This document shows positions 34,872 through 45,115 of a DNA stretch of 64,000 nt, in pieces (the stretch's first letter is position 1; each line of letters begins with the position of its first letter). The notes beneath the pieces were generated by a model, which was not told the origin of the DNA, searched no databases, and saw only the letters and a program-made list of their open reading frames with translations. Both the position numbers and the translations under genes were made by a program. The stretch is from Hydrogenophaga crocea (GTDB lineage Bacteria; Pseudomonadota; Gammaproteobacteria; Burkholderiales; Burkholderiaceae_C), in assembly GCF_011388215.1 (NCBI RefSeq), contig NZ_CP049989.1, positions 1,240,001 through 1,304,000 of the forward strand, written 5' to 3'.

Positions 34872-35576
34872 TCAGCGCTTCGCGTACTGCGTCTTGCCGA
34901 ACAGGATGTCGCGCGACTTGTCGTCGGTGAGCGGCTTGCGCGCGTCGGCCAGCACGGCCACGCCGCGCTGCACCGCGGGGCGCTCGGCGATGCGGTCGAA
35001 CCAGGCCTTCAGGCGCGGGTAGTCGGCCCAGTCGATCCCCTGGTTCTGCCAGCTGCGCAGCCAGGGGAATATCGCGATGTCGGCGATCGAATAATCGTCG
35101 CCCGCGATGTGGGCGTGGTGCGCGAGCTGGCGGTCCATCACGCCGTACAGGCGCCTGGCCTCGTTGGTGTAGCGGTCGATCGCGTAGCCGATTTTCTCGG
35201 GCGCATAAATGCGGAAGTGGTGGGCCTGGCCCAGCATGGGGCCCACGCCACCCATCTGGAACATCAGCCATTCGAGCACCTTGAAGCGTTCGCGGTCGGT
35301 GGCGGGCAGGAAGCGGCCGAACTTGCTCGCCAGGTAGACCAGGATCGCGCCCGATTCGAACAGGCTGATGGGCTGGCCGTCGGGGCCGTTCGGGTCGACC
35401 AGCGCGGGGATCTTGTTGTTGGGGCTGATGGCCAGGAACGCGGGCTTGAACTGGTCGCCGGCGCCGATGTTGACCGGGTGGGCCTGCCAGTCGCGGCCGA
35501 GCCGCAGGCCGCACTCCTCGAGCATGATGTGAACCTTGTGGCCGTTGGGCGTGGGCCAGGTGTAGACGTCGATCAT
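34872..35576 (-). CDS. Glutathione S-transferase family protein (YfcG/YghU-like)
   Basis: A 234-residue GST: thioredoxin-fold N-domain (residues 1-85) beginning IDVYTWPTPNGHKVHIMLEE with the Thr/Asn-type active site of Nu-class GSTs rather than Ser/Cys, cis-Pro region NNKIPALVDPNG and SLFESGAILVYLA, followed by a helical C-domain with IADIAIFPWLRSW. Nu-class enzymes act as disulfide-bond oxidoreductases using glutathione. It stands alone upstream of the tRNA pair on the same strand. Confidence 0.85.
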   Translation of the reverse strand: MIDVYTWPTPNGHKVHIMLEECGLRLGRDWQAHPVNIGAGDQFKPAFLAISPNNKIPALVDPNGPDGQPISLFESGAILVYLASKFGRFLPATDRERFKVLEWLMFQMGGVGPMLGQAHHFRIYAPEKIGYAIDRYTNEARRLYGVMDRQLAHHAHIAGDDYSIADIAIFPWLRSWQNQGIDWADYPRLKAWFDRIAERPAVQRGVAVLADARKPLTDDKSRDILFGKTQYAKR

Positions 35577-35641
35577 CCGGGCATGCTTTCGTGGTGGGTT
35601 GAAACGGACGGAGCGGGCAGCTTACGGGACAATCGCCGCCC

Positions 35642-36325
35642 ATGTGGACCACCGTTCTGAACACCCTGAGCCCGGCGCGGCGCCAGCGCACCCGGCACGC
35701 GGCGCTGATCGGCTGGGCCGAGCCGAGAGGACTGGCCTTCGAGCCCCGGCGCGACGGCGCCTGCGCCTTCACCGGCGCCTGGTCGGGCCATGCGGTGCGC
35801 ATCGAGCTTCAGGCCGCGGGGCGCTCCTACCTCGAAGGCCAGGAGCTCAATGCGCGCGCCGACATCGGCGTGCCCCTGCCCACCGGCGTGGTGCTCATGA
35901 ACCGCAGCCTCAAGCGCGCGATGGAGCGCTGGTCGGCTTACGTGTATTCGCAGATCACGAACTCGCTGGAGACCGTGGCGCAGGACCTGCCCGAAGAGGT
36001 GCGCTGGCTCTCGACCTACCGCGACGCGGGCTGGCAGGGCCCGGGCGAGGCCTTCTTCGCGCGGTATGCGGTGCTGACCGACTCGCCCGAGGAAGCGCGC
36101 GCGCTCATCGACCCGGCGGTGGTGCAGGCGCTCATGCACTGGCCCGACGATGCCCGCTCGCCCGACACGCCGCTGTTGCTGATGCGCGTGCGTGGCAAGC
36201 TGCAGCTGCGCCTGCAGCTCGAGCCCACGCGCCACGCGGGCTGCGAGCGGCACGCGCTCGGCCTGTTCGAGTTGCTGAGCCAGCGCCTGCTGGCCCAGGC
36301 GCGCGACCTCAGCTCCCGCGCGTGA
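35642..36325 (+). CDS. Conserved-looking hypothetical protein
   Basis: A 227-residue soluble protein I do not recognise. It has no signal peptide; the N-terminal part ([18 protein letters not shown]) and a middle [20 protein letters not shown] look structured, and the C-terminus is helical ([16 protein letters not shown]). Codon use matches neighbours, so it is likely real. Its last 17 bases overlap the end of the convergent acyl-CoA dehydrogenase gene. Confidence 0.65.
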   Translation: MWTTVLNTLSPARRQRTRHAALIGWAEPRGLAFEPRRDGACAFTGAWSGHAVRIELQAAGRSYLEGQELNARADIGVPLPTGVVLMNRSLKRAMERWSAYVYSQITNSLETVAQDLPEEVRWLSTYRDAGWQGPGEAFFARYAVLTDSPEEARALIDPAVVQALMHWPDDARSPDTPLLLMRVRGKLQLRLQLEPTRHAGCERHALGLFELLSQRLLAQARDLSSRA

Positions 36326-37568
36326 TCGGCATCTCGACCTCGTCGGGCAGGTTCATGTGCCGGGCGAGTTCGAGCTTGGCGATCGATTGGCGGTGCACCT
36401 CGTCGGGGCCGTCGGCCAGGCGCAGCGTGCGCTGGTGCGCGTAGCTGTAGGCGAGCGGGAAATCGCCGCTCACGCCGCCGCCGCCATGGGCCTGGATGGC
36501 CATGTCGATGATGTCGCAGGCCATGTTGGGCGCCACCACCTTGATCATCGCGATCTCGGCCTTGGCCACCTTGTTGCCCACCGTGTCCATCATGTAGGCG
36601 GCCTTGAGCGTCAGCAGGCGCGCCATCTCGATGCGGCAGCGCGCGTCGGCGATGCGCTCGTGCCAGACCGATTGCGCGGACACCGGCTTGCCGAAGGCCA
36701 CACGGCTGTTGAGGCGCTTGCACATGAGCTCGAGCGCGCGCTCGGCCGCGCCGATGGAGCGCATGCAGTGGTGGATGCGGCCCGGACCCAGGCGGCCTTG
36801 CGCGATCTCGAAACCGCGGCCTTCGCCGAGCAGGATGTTGCTCACCGGCACGCGCACGTTCTTGAGCACCACCTCCATGTGGCCGTGCGGCGCGTCGTCG
36901 TAGCCGAACACGGAGAGCGGGCGCACCACGGTGATGCCCGGCGTGTTCGCGGGCACCACCACCATGCTCTGCTGCGAATGGCGCGGCGCGGCAGGGTCGG
37001 TCTTGCCCATCACGATGTAGACCTGGCAGCGCGGGTCACCGGCGCCCGACGACCACCACTTGCGGCCGTTGATCACGTAGTGGTCGCCGTCGCGCTCGAT
37101 GCGGCACTGGATGTTGGTGGCGTCGCTGGACGCGACCTCGGGCTCGGTCATGAGGAAGGCCGAGCGGAGCTCGCCGCGCAGCAGCGGTTCGAGCCACTGG
37201 TCCTTGAGCGCCTCGGACGCGTAGCGTTCCAGCGTTTCCATGTTGCCGGTGTCGGGCGCCGAGCAGTTGAAGACCTCGGCGGCCCAGGGCACGCGGCCCA
37301 TGATTTCGCACAGCGGCGCGTACTCGAGGTTGGACAGGCCTTCGGGCGCGCGGTGGCTGCGCGGCAGGAACAGGTTCCACAGGCCCGCGGCCCGCGCCTT
37401 GGGCTTGAGCTCTTCGATCAGCGTGGTGGGCAGCCAGGCGTTGCCCTTGGCGCGGTTGGCCTCGATCTCGGCGAAGAAGCGGCCTTCGTTGGGGTAGACG
37501 TGTTCGTCCATGAAGGCGAGCAGGCGCTCGCGCAGGCCCTTGACCTTGTCGGTGTAGTCGAAATGCAT
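36309..37568 (-). CDS. Acyl-CoA dehydrogenase
   Basis: A 419-residue flavoenzyme of the ACAD10/11-like branch: N-terminal helical domain, FAD-binding segment [18 protein letters not shown] near residue 140, beta domain with [14 protein letters not shown], and C-terminal helices with [20 protein letters not shown] and [19 protein letters not shown]. It introduces the 2,3-double bond into acyl-CoAs and passes electrons to ETF. It lies 47 bases after the aminoglycoside-phosphotransferase-fold gene; this pair corresponds to the fused halves of eukaryotic ACAD10/11, which act on hydroxylated acyl-CoAs. Confidence 0.9.
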   Translation of the reverse strand: MHFDYTDKVKGLRERLLAFMDEHVYPNEGRFFAEIEANRAKGNAWLPTTLIEELKPKARAAGLWNLFLPRSHRAPEGLSNLEYAPLCEIMGRVPWAAEVFNCSAPDTGNMETLERYASEALKDQWLEPLLRGELRSAFLMTEPEVASSDATNIQCRIERDGDHYVINGRKWWSSGAGDPRCQVYIVMGKTDPAAPRHSQQSMVVVPANTPGITVVRPLSVFGYDDAPHGHMEVVLKNVRVPVSNILLGEGRGFEIAQGRLGPGRIHHCMRSIGAAERALELMCKRLNSRVAFGKPVSAQSVWHERIADARCRIEMARLLTLKAAYMMDTVGNKVAKAEIAMIKVVAPNMACDIIDMAIQAHGGGGVSGDFPLAYSYAHQRTLRLADGPDEVHRQSIAKLELARHMNLPDEVEMPITRGS

Positions 37569-37615
37569 GCGGTCTCCTTGAAAGGTCGCGGGGGCGGTAA
37601 AAAAAAGCGGGCGGC

Positions 37616-38701
37616 TCAGCCGCCGTTGGCGTAGCGCCAGGCCAGCTCGGCCATGGGGCGCGCGCCCGCGGCCGAGCGCACCGCCTGCTCGCTCGAGGCC
37701 GTGCCGGCCTCCACGCGCTTGGCGATGCCCTGCAGGATGGCCGCAAGGCGGAACATGTTGTAGGCGAGGTAGAACGACCAGTCGGCCTGCAGCTGCGCGG
37801 GCGTGGCGAAGCCGGTGCGCTCGCAGTAGCGCGCGATGTACTCGGCCTCGGACGGGATGCCCAGTGACGCGAGGTCAAGCCCCGCGATGCCACGGAACAT
37901 GCCCGGCGGGATGTGCCACGACATGCAGTGGTAGCTGAAGTCGGCCAGCGGGTGGCCGAGCGTGGACAGCTCCCAGTCGAGCACCGCGAGCACGCGCGGC
38001 TCGCTCGGGTGGAACATGAGGTTGTCGAGCCGGTAGTCGCCGTGCACCACCGACACCATGCTTTCGTCGCGCGCCATCGCGGGCACGTTCTGCGGCAGCC
38101 ACTCGATCAGCCGGTCCATCTCGGCGATGGGCTGCGTGACCGAGGCCTGGTACTGCTTGCTCCAGCGCCCGATCTGGCGCTCGAAGTAGTTGCCAGGCCT
38201 GCCGTAGTCGGTCAGGCCGATGGTGTCGGGGCGCACGCGGTGCAGCGCGGCCATCACGCGGTTCATCTCGTCGTAGATGGCGCCGCGCTGCGCGCGGTCC
38301 ATGCCGGGCAGCGACTGCTCCCAGAGCACGCGCCCATCCACGCACTGCATCACATAGAAGGCACGGCCGATCACCGACTCGTCTTCACAGAGCAGGTGCA
38401 TCTGCGCCACCGGAACGTCGGTCGACGCGAGCGCGCTCATCACGCGGAACTCGCGTTCGATGGCGTGCGCCGAGGGCAGCAGCTTGGCCACCGGGCCGGG
38501 CTTGGCGCGCATCACGTAGGCGCGCCGCGGCGTGATCAGCTTGTAGGTGGGATTCGATTGGCCGCCCTTGAACATCTCCACCGTGAGCGGGCCTTCGAAG
38601 CCCGGCAGGCGGGGTTCGAGCCAGCGCTGCAGGGCAGCGGTGTCGAAGGCGTGGCGGTCGGTCACCGGCCGCGTGCCGGTGAAGTTCTGTGCTTCGGTCA
38701 T
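37616..38701 (-). CDS. Aminoglycoside phosphotransferase-fold protein, ACAD10/11-type kinase partner
   Basis: A 361-residue APH-like kinase: nucleotide region [13 protein letters not shown] and YVMRAKPG, catalytic [14 protein letters not shown] (Brenner-type HxDxxxxN) and metal site [19 protein letters not shown]. In ACAD10/11 this domain phosphorylates 4-hydroxyacyl-CoA, which the dehydrogenase part then converts. Neighbouring the acyl-CoA dehydrogenase supports this role over antibiotic resistance. ATG 38701 (MTEAQNF) is preferred over an upstream in-frame start at 38788. Confidence 0.85.
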   Translation of the reverse strand: MTEAQNFTGTRPVTDRHAFDTAALQRWLEPRLPGFEGPLTVEMFKGGQSNPTYKLITPRRAYVMRAKPGPVAKLLPSAHAIEREFRVMSALASTDVPVAQMHLLCEDESVIGRAFYVMQCVDGRVLWEQSLPGMDRAQRGAIYDEMNRVMAALHRVRPDTIGLTDYGRPGNYFERQIGRWSKQYQASVTQPIAEMDRLIEWLPQNVPAMARDESMVSVVHGDYRLDNLMFHPSEPRVLAVLDWELSTLGHPLADFSYHCMSWHIPPGMFRGIAGLDLASLGIPSEAEYIARYCERTGFATPAQLQADWSFYLAYNMFRLAAILQGIAKRVEAGTASSEQAVRSAAGARPMAELAWRYANGG

Positions 38702-38729
38702 TCGGCAGCGGCGGTTCGGGGCAGGGCCC

Positions 38730-39449
38730 TCAGGTTTCGGATTCGGCGATGCGCATGAGCGCAGCGCGGTTGCGCACCACGAGGCCACCCTGCTCGATGC
38801 GGATGGTGTCCTCGCGCTCCATGGACTTGAGTTCCTGGTTCACGCGCTGGCGCGACGCACCCAGCAGCTGCGCGAGTTCCTCCTGCGCCAGCTGCAGGCC
38901 GATGCGCGTCTCGTTGCCGTCGTTGAGGCAGGGCACGCCATAGCTGCGAACCAGGTGCAGCAGCTGCTTGGCCAGGCGCGCGCGCAGCGGCAGCGTGTTG
39001 AGATCTTCCACCAGGCCGAACAGCGTGCGGATGCGCCGCGCCTGCAGGCGCATCAGCGCCTCGTAGAGCTCCACGTGCGTGGCGAGGATCTTCTGGAAGT
39101 CGGTGCGCGCCACGCACATCAGCGTGGTGGGGCCATGGGCGTACGCATCGTGCGTGCGCTGGTCGCCGTCGAACATCGCCACGTCGCCGAACCACACGCC
39201 GGGCTCCACGTAGGTGAGCGTGATCTGCTTGCCCGACAGCGAGGTCGAGCTCACGCGCACCGCGCCCTTGGCCACGCCCGTCCATTCCGAGGCCGGGTCG
39301 CCGCGCGCGACGATGAGGTCGCCGTCCTTGAATCGCTTGACGTAGGCGCATCGCAGGATGTCGTGCCGCAGGGAGGGAGAAAGGCTGTTGAACCAGCGAC
39401 CGCTGTTGATCGCCTCGCGTTCTTCCATTGTCAGAATCGGCTCGTCCAT
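38730..39449 (-). CDS. Crp/Fnr-family transcriptional regulator
   Basis: A 239-residue protein: cyclic-nucleotide-binding-type beta barrel (DGDLIVARGDPASEWTGVAK, then GVWFGDVAMFDG) and C-terminal winged HTH (LAQEELAQLLGASRQRVNQEL). There are no Fnr cysteines at the N-terminus, so it is unlikely to be an oxygen-sensing FeS type. Encoded between enoyl-CoA hydratase and the phosphotransferase-fold gene, it probably controls this beta-oxidation cluster. ATG 39449 (MDEPILT) gives the natural length. Confidence 0.85.
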   Translation of the reverse strand: MDEPILTMEEREAINSGRWFNSLSPSLRHDILRCAYVKRFKDGDLIVARGDPASEWTGVAKGAVRVSSTSLSGKQITLTYVEPGVWFGDVAMFDGDQRTHDAYAHGPTTLMCVARTDFQKILATHVELYEALMRLQARRIRTLFGLVEDLNTLPLRARLAKQLLHLVRSYGVPCLNDGNETRIGLQLAQEELAQLLGASRQRVNQELKSMEREDTIRIEQGGLVVRNRAALMRIAESET

Positions 39450-39507
39450 GGTCTGTCTTTTGAGTGACTGCGGTGCCTGCGGATGTCGCGGTGGGGACCG
39501 CGTGGCT

Positions 39508-40287
39508 TCAGCGGTACTGGGCGCTGCGCTTCTCGAGGAAGGCCGAAATGCCTTCGCCCGCGTTGGCGTGGTGAAGGTTGCGCACGAAGTGGTCGCGCTC
39601 GGCATTGAGCTGGGTGTGCAGCGCGGCCTGCGGCGCGTCGTTCACGAGCTCCTTCACGCTGGCCAGCGCATTGGGCGCGCGTGCATTGAGGCGTTCGGCC
39701 AGCGCGAGCGCCTGGCCCAGCGCGGCGCCGGGTTCCACCACCGTGTTCACCACACCGAGCTGCTGCAGCCGCGGTGCGCCCACGCGCTCGCCGCCCATGA
39801 GCAACTGCATGGCCGTGGCGCGCGGCAGCATGCGAGCGAGGCTCCAGCTGCCGCCGCCATCGGGCGACAGGCCCACGCCGCTGTAGGCCATCACGAACAC
39901 CGCGTTGTCGGCCGCGACGATGAAATCGCAGGCGAGCGCGAGCGAAAAGCCCGCGCCCGCGCACGAGCCTTCGACCGCCGCGATCACGGGCTTGGGGCAG
40001 GCGCGGATGGCCTCGATCCAGCCGTGCAGGCCGTCGATGCTCTGCGCCTGCACCTCGGGCGCTTTCTGCCGGTTGGCGAGCAGGCGCTGCAGGTTGCCGC
40101 CCGCGCAGAAGTGGCTGCCTTCGCCCGTGATGATCACGCTGCGCACGTCGGGGTTGCCCTCGGCCACGCTCAGGGCCTCGATGCCGGCGGCGTAGAGCTC
40201 CGGGCCGAGCGCGTTGCGGTGCTCGGGGTTGCTGATGGTGAGCACCAGGGTCGCGCCCTGGCTGTGGCTCTTGAGGCTGGCGGTCAT
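39508..40287 (-). CDS. Enoyl-CoA hydratase/isomerase
   Basis: A 259-residue crotonase: oxyanion-hole segments HFCAGGNLQRL near residue 60 and GSCAGAGFSLALACDFIVAA near 107, and the PDGGGSWSLARMLPR segment. The position of the classical second catalytic Glu is taken by PDGG, as in isomerase or PaaG-like members, so dehydratase versus isomerase activity is uncertain. It follows the 3-hydroxyacyl-CoA dehydrogenase gene after 7 bases. Confidence 0.85.
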   Translation of the reverse strand: MTASLKSHSQGATLVLTISNPEHRNALGPELYAAGIEALSVAEGNPDVRSVIITGEGSHFCAGGNLQRLLANRQKAPEVQAQSIDGLHGWIEAIRACPKPVIAAVEGSCAGAGFSLALACDFIVAADNAVFVMAYSGVGLSPDGGGSWSLARMLPRATAMQLLMGGERVGAPRLQQLGVVNTVVEPGAALGQALALAERLNARAPNALASVKELVNDAPQAALHTQLNAERDHFVRNLHHANAGEGISAFLEKRSAQYR

Positions 40288-40294
40288 GGCGTGA

Positions 40295-41815
40295 TCAGAG
40301 TTCTTCTTGCTTGAGGCTCAGGCCCAGCGCGCCACGGCGGCGCAGCCAGGGCGAGGGGCGGTAGCGCGCGTCGCCGTACACGGTCTGCAGGTTGAACAGG
40401 ATCTCGAGCACGTTGGTGGGGCCGATGCGGTCGCCCATGGCCAGCGGACCCATGGGGTAGCCCAGGCCCAGCGTCACGGCGACGTCGAGGTCGGACGGGC
40501 TGCAGATGCCCTGCTGGCACATGTCGGCCGCGATGTTGACGATGGTGGCGACCACGCGCTGCGTCACGAAGCCGCCGCTGTCGCGCACCACGCTCACCGG
40601 CTTGCCGTCGCGCGCGAACAGGGCGTGTGCGGCGTCGCGCATGTCGGCGCGCGTGGCCGGGTTGGTGGCCAGCACGCGGCGCTTGGTGGCGCTGTCTTCG
40701 AGCATCATGTCGATGCCCACGGTGCGCGAGGCGTCGTGGCGCTCCACCGCGGCCAGTGTGGTCACGTCCAGGCCCAGCGGTGCCACGAGGATCAGCGCCT
40801 GCGAGGAGGGCGCCGCGGCGGTCTCGATGCTCGCGCCCAGGTCCTTGAGCAGCTGGTAGATCTCCTGGCGGCGCGCGGCCTTGGGCGAGACCCACACGGG
40901 CGGCAGTTCGGCCACCTGCGGCACCGGCGGTTCGGCCGGCACCTGGGCCGCGCCGTCGACGTAGCGGTAAAAGCCTTCACCCACCTTCTTGCCCACCACG
41001 CCGCCGGCCAGGCGCTGCGCGGTGATCACGCTCGGGCGGTAGCGCGGCTCTTCGTAGTACTGGTGGTAGATCGACTCCATCACCGGGTGCGACACGTCGA
41101 GCGCGGTGAGGTCCATGAGCTCGAAGGGGCCGAGGCGAAAGCCCACCTGGTCGCGCAGGATGCGGTCGATGGTGGCGAAGTCGGCCACGCGCTCGCCGAC
41201 CACGCGCAGCGCTTCGGTGCCGTAGCCCCGGCCCGCGTGGTTGACGATGAAACCCGGGGTGTCCTGCGCGGCCACCGGCGTGTGGCCGTAAGCCCGCGTG
41301 AAGCCCATGAGCCGCTCGCACACGGCGGGGTCGGTCTTGAGGCCCGCGATCACCTCGACCACCTTCATGAGCGGCACGGGGTTGAAGAAGTGGTAGCCCG
41401 CAAAGCGCTCGGGGTGGCGCAGCGCCGCGCCGATCGCGGTGATGGACAGTGACGAAGTGTTGCTCACGAGCACCGCATCGGGTGCGACGATGTCTTCCAG
41501 TTGTTTGAACAGGCCTTGCTTGACCTCAAGTCGCTCCACAATCGCCTCGATGACGAGATCACACGCCTTCAGGTCTTCGGCCGACGCCGCCACCTGCAGC
41601 CGTCCCAGGCAGGCATCGCGGTCCGCGGCCGAGAGCTTGCCCTTGGCGACCAGGCCGTCCCAGGTCTTGGCCAGCGCCTCGCGCGCTTTCTCGGCGGCGC
41701 CCGGCTGGGCATCGAGCAGCCACACACGAACACCTGCCTGGGCCGCCATTTGGGCAATGCCGCGACCCATGGCACCGGTGCCAACGATGCCTGCGCAGTC
41801 GAAGAAGGATTGCAT
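40295..41815 (-). CDS. 3-hydroxyacyl-CoA dehydrogenase (PaaH/PaaC type)
   Basis: A 506-residue protein with duplicated C-terminal domains. NAD site GIVGTGAMGRGIAQMAA near residue 9; catalytic His in AGYHFFNPVPLMKVVE with Ser and Glu partners (SNTSSLSI, VIEAIVE); then DTPGFIVNHAGRGYG and a second domain with RDSGGFVTQRVVATIVN. It oxidises 3-hydroxyacyl-CoA to 3-oxoacyl-CoA with NAD. The long form is typical of phenylacetate-type and other beta-oxidation pathways. First gene of the leftward cluster. Confidence 0.88.
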   Translation of the reverse strand: MQSFFDCAGIVGTGAMGRGIAQMAAQAGVRVWLLDAQPGAAEKAREALAKTWDGLVAKGKLSAADRDACLGRLQVAASAEDLKACDLVIEAIVERLEVKQGLFKQLEDIVAPDAVLVSNTSSLSITAIGAALRHPERFAGYHFFNPVPLMKVVEVIAGLKTDPAVCERLMGFTRAYGHTPVAAQDTPGFIVNHAGRGYGTEALRVVGERVADFATIDRILRDQVGFRLGPFELMDLTALDVSHPVMESIYHQYYEEPRYRPSVITAQRLAGGVVGKKVGEGFYRYVDGAAQVPAEPPVPQVAELPPVWVSPKAARRQEIYQLLKDLGASIETAAAPSSQALILVAPLGLDVTTLAAVERHDASRTVGIDMMLEDSATKRRVLATNPATRADMRDAAHALFARDGKPVSVVRDSGGFVTQRVVATIVNIAADMCQQGICSPSDLDVAVTLGLGYPMGPLAMGDRIGPTNVLEILFNLQTVYGDARYRPSPWLRRRGALGLSLKQEEL

Positions 41816-41851
41816 ATCTGTGTTTTATTTGGGTTGAAGACGCCTTTGCCT

Positions 41852-44014
41852 ATGACAAAATGTTTCAACCTGTTGGGAAGGAAATCCGACGTGCGCCAGA
41901 TTTGGACAGCCTGCATTTTGCTATCAACCGCCATGGGCAGTTCCGCTGTCACGCTGGGCCGCCACAGCGGCGTCGCGTTGATCGGCCGTCCGCTGGATGT
42001 GCGTTTGCAGGTCATGCTCGCCCCGGGCGAGGACATCGGCACGCAGTGCGTGGCCGCCGAGGTGTTCTATGGCGATGTTCTCGTGCCGTCCAACCTGGTG
42101 ACCGTCACGACCAGCATCGCGGCCGGTGAAACCACCGGCACGGCACGCGTGGTGTCGAGCCAGCCGATCAACGAACCCATCGTCACGCTGTCGGTGCGGG
42201 CCGGATGCGGTCTGCCGTTTACGCGCCGTTACGTGCTGTTGGCCGACCCCGTGAGCGAGCCGGCGAGCACCCAGCCGCTGCCCGCCCCGGCCGCCGTGGC
42301 ACCTGCACCGGCACCGCTGCCCGTGCCTGCCCCGCAGGCGGCACCGGCAGCGGCGGCGGTGCCCGCACCCCCGCCGACGGCTGCGCCCGCGCCCGCCCCG
42401 GTGGTACGGGCCCGCCCCCCGGCGCCACCCAAACCGCCCAAGGTGGCGGTGGCGCCGCGCCCCAAACAAAGCGCCCCGGCGCCGGCTCCGGCACCCAAGG
42501 TCGCCAATGCGCCGGCCGGCGCAGCCGCCGCGCCCGCGGCCGGTGGCTCGTCCCGCCTGCGGCTGGACCCGCCCGATCTGCCAGCCAGCGGTGCCGGCAG
42601 TCCTGGTGGCCAAGCCCCTGCCGGTTCGGCGGCGGGTTCGCCGGCCGAACCCAACGCGCTTGAAACCGCACTGGCCGCGGCCAACGCCGAGGTGGCGCGC
42701 AACAACGAACGCCTGGCCGCACTCGAGGCCGAGATGGCGCGCTTTCGCGAAGCCCAGCAGCGCGATCAGGCGCGCGTGGCCGAGCTGACCGCGCAACTCG
42801 CGCGGGCCGAGGAAGACCGTTACAGCAACTGGGTGGTGTTCCTGCTCGGCGGCCTGCTGGCGCTGGCGCTGGCCGCCATCGCCGTGCTGATGCGCCGCCA
42901 GCGCCGTGAAACCGCTCTGGCCTCGGACGCGTCGCGCGCCTGGTGGGCCGAGCAGCCAGCGGACGAGGCGGATGAGCCCCCGACGCGCGCGTCGCGCCGT
43001 GCTGCCCTCGAACCCAGCGCCCCGGTGCCGCTCGACGAGATCGACGTCGACGTCGATTCAGCGCCCGTGCCGCTGCCGCCGCCCGCCATGCCGCGCAAGG
43101 CCGCCTCCGACAGCCTGCCCCCGATCGACCGCCGTGAATTTGCGCCCAGCGCCATGGGCGTGTCGCGTTCGGTGGCGACCGAAGAGCTCTTCGACGTGCA
43201 GCAGCAGGCCGATTTCTTTGTTTCCCTCGGTGAAGACGAGCAGGCGATCGCGGTGCTGCGCAACCACCTGGCCGAGAGCCACGAGCCGAGCCCGCTGGCC
43301 TACCTCGACCTGTTCCGCCTCTACCACCGCCTGGGCCGCCGCGAAGACTACGACGCGCTGCGCGAAGAGTTCAACACCGTGTTCAACGCCGGTGCGCCGC
43401 AGTTCGACCGCTACAGCGACAAGGGCCGCGGCCTCGAGGCCTACGAAACCGCATTCGCGCGCATCCAGGCCCTGTGGCCGCAGCCGCGCGTGCTCGACCT
43501 GATCGAGCGCAGCATCTTCCGCGACAGCCAGGAGGGTGAGACCGAGGTGTTCGACCTCGAGGCCTACCGCGAGCTGCTCATGCTGCACGCCATCGCCAAG
43601 GAGCTGGTGGAGCGCGATGCCGGCAGCACCCAGCCGCCGCGCGATTTCCAGAACACCAACATGCAGCCGCTCAAGGCGGCCGGCAAGGCCGAAGCGGCTT
43701 CCGCGCCGGCGGGGGCGGGGGCGGGCGAAGAGACGCAGCGCCGCAACGTCACTGTGCCGATGGACCTGCACGTGATCCCCCCGGCGTCGCCGCGCGTGGC
43801 GCTCGACGTGAACATCGAAGAGCTCGAGATCGAATCGCAGTTCGAGGCCTCGCTGCCCGAGGTCGACGTGCCGGTCGAACCCACGGCGGGCCGCAGCCGC
43901 GCGTTCCGCGAGGGCGAAAGCATGATCGACTTCGAGATCCTGGACAACATTCCGCCGGTTCAGCGCCGCGACAGCGACCGCAACGGCGGCTCCAGCGACG
44001 ACCCCGCGCGCTGA
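41852..44014 (+). CDS. FimV-family protein, pilus assembly or cell-pole hub
   Basis: A 720-residue protein: signal peptide (IWTACILLSTAMGSSA), N-terminal FimV-type beta domain (LGRHSGVALIGRPLDVRLQV), a long Pro/Ala-rich linker (about residues 140-250), a coiled coil (EVARNNERLAALEAEMARFR), one transmembrane helix (VVFLLGGLLALALAAIAVLM), and a cytoplasmic part with a TPR-like segment (EQAIAVLRNHLAESHEPSPL). FimV anchors type IV pilus machinery and polar proteins; no pilus genes are nearby. ATG 41852 is the natural start. Confidence 0.82.
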   Translation: MTKCFNLLGRKSDVRQIWTACILLSTAMGSSAVTLGRHSGVALIGRPLDVRLQVMLAPGEDIGTQCVAAEVFYGDVLVPSNLVTVTTSIAAGETTGTARVVSSQPINEPIVTLSVRAGCGLPFTRRYVLLADPVSEPASTQPLPAPAAVAPAPAPLPVPAPQAAPAAAAVPAPPPTAAPAPAPVVRARPPAPPKPPKVAVAPRPKQSAPAPAPAPKVANAPAGAAAAPAAGGSSRLRLDPPDLPASGAGSPGGQAPAGSAAGSPAEPNALETALAAANAEVARNNERLAALEAEMARFREAQQRDQARVAELTAQLARAEEDRYSNWVVFLLGGLLALALAAIAVLMRRQRRETALASDASRAWWAEQPADEADEPPTRASRRAALEPSAPVPLDEIDVDVDSAPVPLPPPAMPRKAASDSLPPIDRREFAPSAMGVSRSVATEELFDVQQQADFFVSLGEDEQAIAVLRNHLAESHEPSPLAYLDLFRLYHRLGRREDYDALREEFNTVFNAGAPQFDRYSDKGRGLEAYETAFARIQALWPQPRVLDLIERSIFRDSQEGETEVFDLEAYRELLMLHAIAKELVERDAGSTQPPRDFQNTNMQPLKAAGKAEAASAPAGAGAGEETQRRNVTVPMDLHVIPPASPRVALDVNIEELEIESQFEASLPEVDVPVEPTAGRSRAFREGESMIDFEILDNIPPVQRRDSDRNGGSSDDPAR

Positions 44015-44026
44015 GCGCGCGGCCGG

Positions 44027-45034
44027 TCAGCGCCGGACCTGCAGGGCGCCCGGGTTGACGATGTTCGTCGGCGTGCCTTTGATGAAGTTCACCACGTTGT
44101 CGAAGGCCGAGTTGAAGAAGGTCTCGTAGTTCTCCTGCTCCACGTAGCCGATGTGCGGCGTGCAGATGCAGTTCTCGAGCCGCAGCAGCGCATGGCCCTG
44201 CAGGATGGGTTCGGACTCGAAGACATCGACCGCCGCCATGCCCGGTCGGCCCCGGTTGAGCGCAGCCAGCAGGGCCTCGGGCTCGATGATCTCGGCGCGC
44301 GAGGTGTTCACGATCAGCGCCGTGGGCTTCATGCGCTGCAGGTCGTCGAGCTTCACACAGCCCATGCTGCGCTCGCTCAGCCGCAGGTGCAGGCTCAGCA
44401 CGTCGCAACTTTCGAAGAAACCTTCCTTGCTCGTGGCCACGTCGTGGCCGTCGGCCAGGGCGCGGGCGCGCGATTCTTCCGAGCCCCACACCACCACGCG
44501 CATGCCGAAGGCGCGGCCGTAGCCGGCCACGATGGAGCCGATGCGGCCGTAGCTCCAGATGCCCAGCGTCTTGCCGCGCAACACCATGCCGACCCCGAAG
44601 TTGGCGGGCATGGCCGACGACTTGAGGCCTGACTGCTGCCAGGCCCCGTGCTTGAGGTTGGACACGTACTGCGGAATGCGCCGCATGGCGGCCATCACCA
44701 GGGCCCAGGTGAGTTCGGCCGTGGCCACAGGCGAGCTCACACCCTCGGCCACGGCGATGCCGCGCTCGGTGCAGGCCGCCACGTCGATGTGGCTGCCCAC
44801 GCGACCGGTCTGGGCGATGAGCTTGAGCCGCGGCAACTTGTCGACCAGTTGCCGCGTGATGTGGGTGCGTTCGCGGATCAGCACGACGATGTCGGCGTCG
44901 CGCAGGCGGACCGACAACTGGCCCACCCCCTTCACGGTGTTGGTGAAGACCTTGGCGGGATAGGCCTCGAGTTTCTCAGCGCATTGCAGCTTGCGGACGG
45001 CGTCCTGGTAGTCGTCGAGGATCACGATGTTCAT
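44027..45034 (-). CDS. D-2-hydroxyacid dehydrogenase family protein
   Basis: A 335-residue NAD-dependent dehydrogenase: catalytic Arg in VNTSRAEIIEPEAL, Glu in DVFESEPI and His in CICTPHIGYVEQENY. The NAD loop is IWSYGRIGSIVAG. The substrate is unknown; relatives act on 3-phosphoglycerate or hydroxypyruvate-like acids. It lacks an ACT domain. Unlike PtxD at 7.3 kb it has none of the PtxD-specific segments. Confidence 0.82.
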   Translation of the reverse strand: MNIVILDDYQDAVRKLQCAEKLEAYPAKVFTNTVKGVGQLSVRLRDADIVVLIRERTHITRQLVDKLPRLKLIAQTGRVGSHIDVAACTERGIAVAEGVSSPVATAELTWALVMAAMRRIPQYVSNLKHGAWQQSGLKSSAMPANFGVGMVLRGKTLGIWSYGRIGSIVAGYGRAFGMRVVVWGSEESRARALADGHDVATSKEGFFESCDVLSLHLRLSERSMGCVKLDDLQRMKPTALIVNTSRAEIIEPEALLAALNRGRPGMAAVDVFESEPILQGHALLRLENCICTPHIGYVEQENYETFFNSAFDNVVNFIKGTPTNIVNPGALQVRR

Positions 45035-45115
45035 GGGCGCTTATTGTGCCCGCGCGCTTCATGACCCTTCGGCCGCCCCAGGGCGCCAAGGTGCTTCCGG
45101 ATGTAGCCCGCGCGC

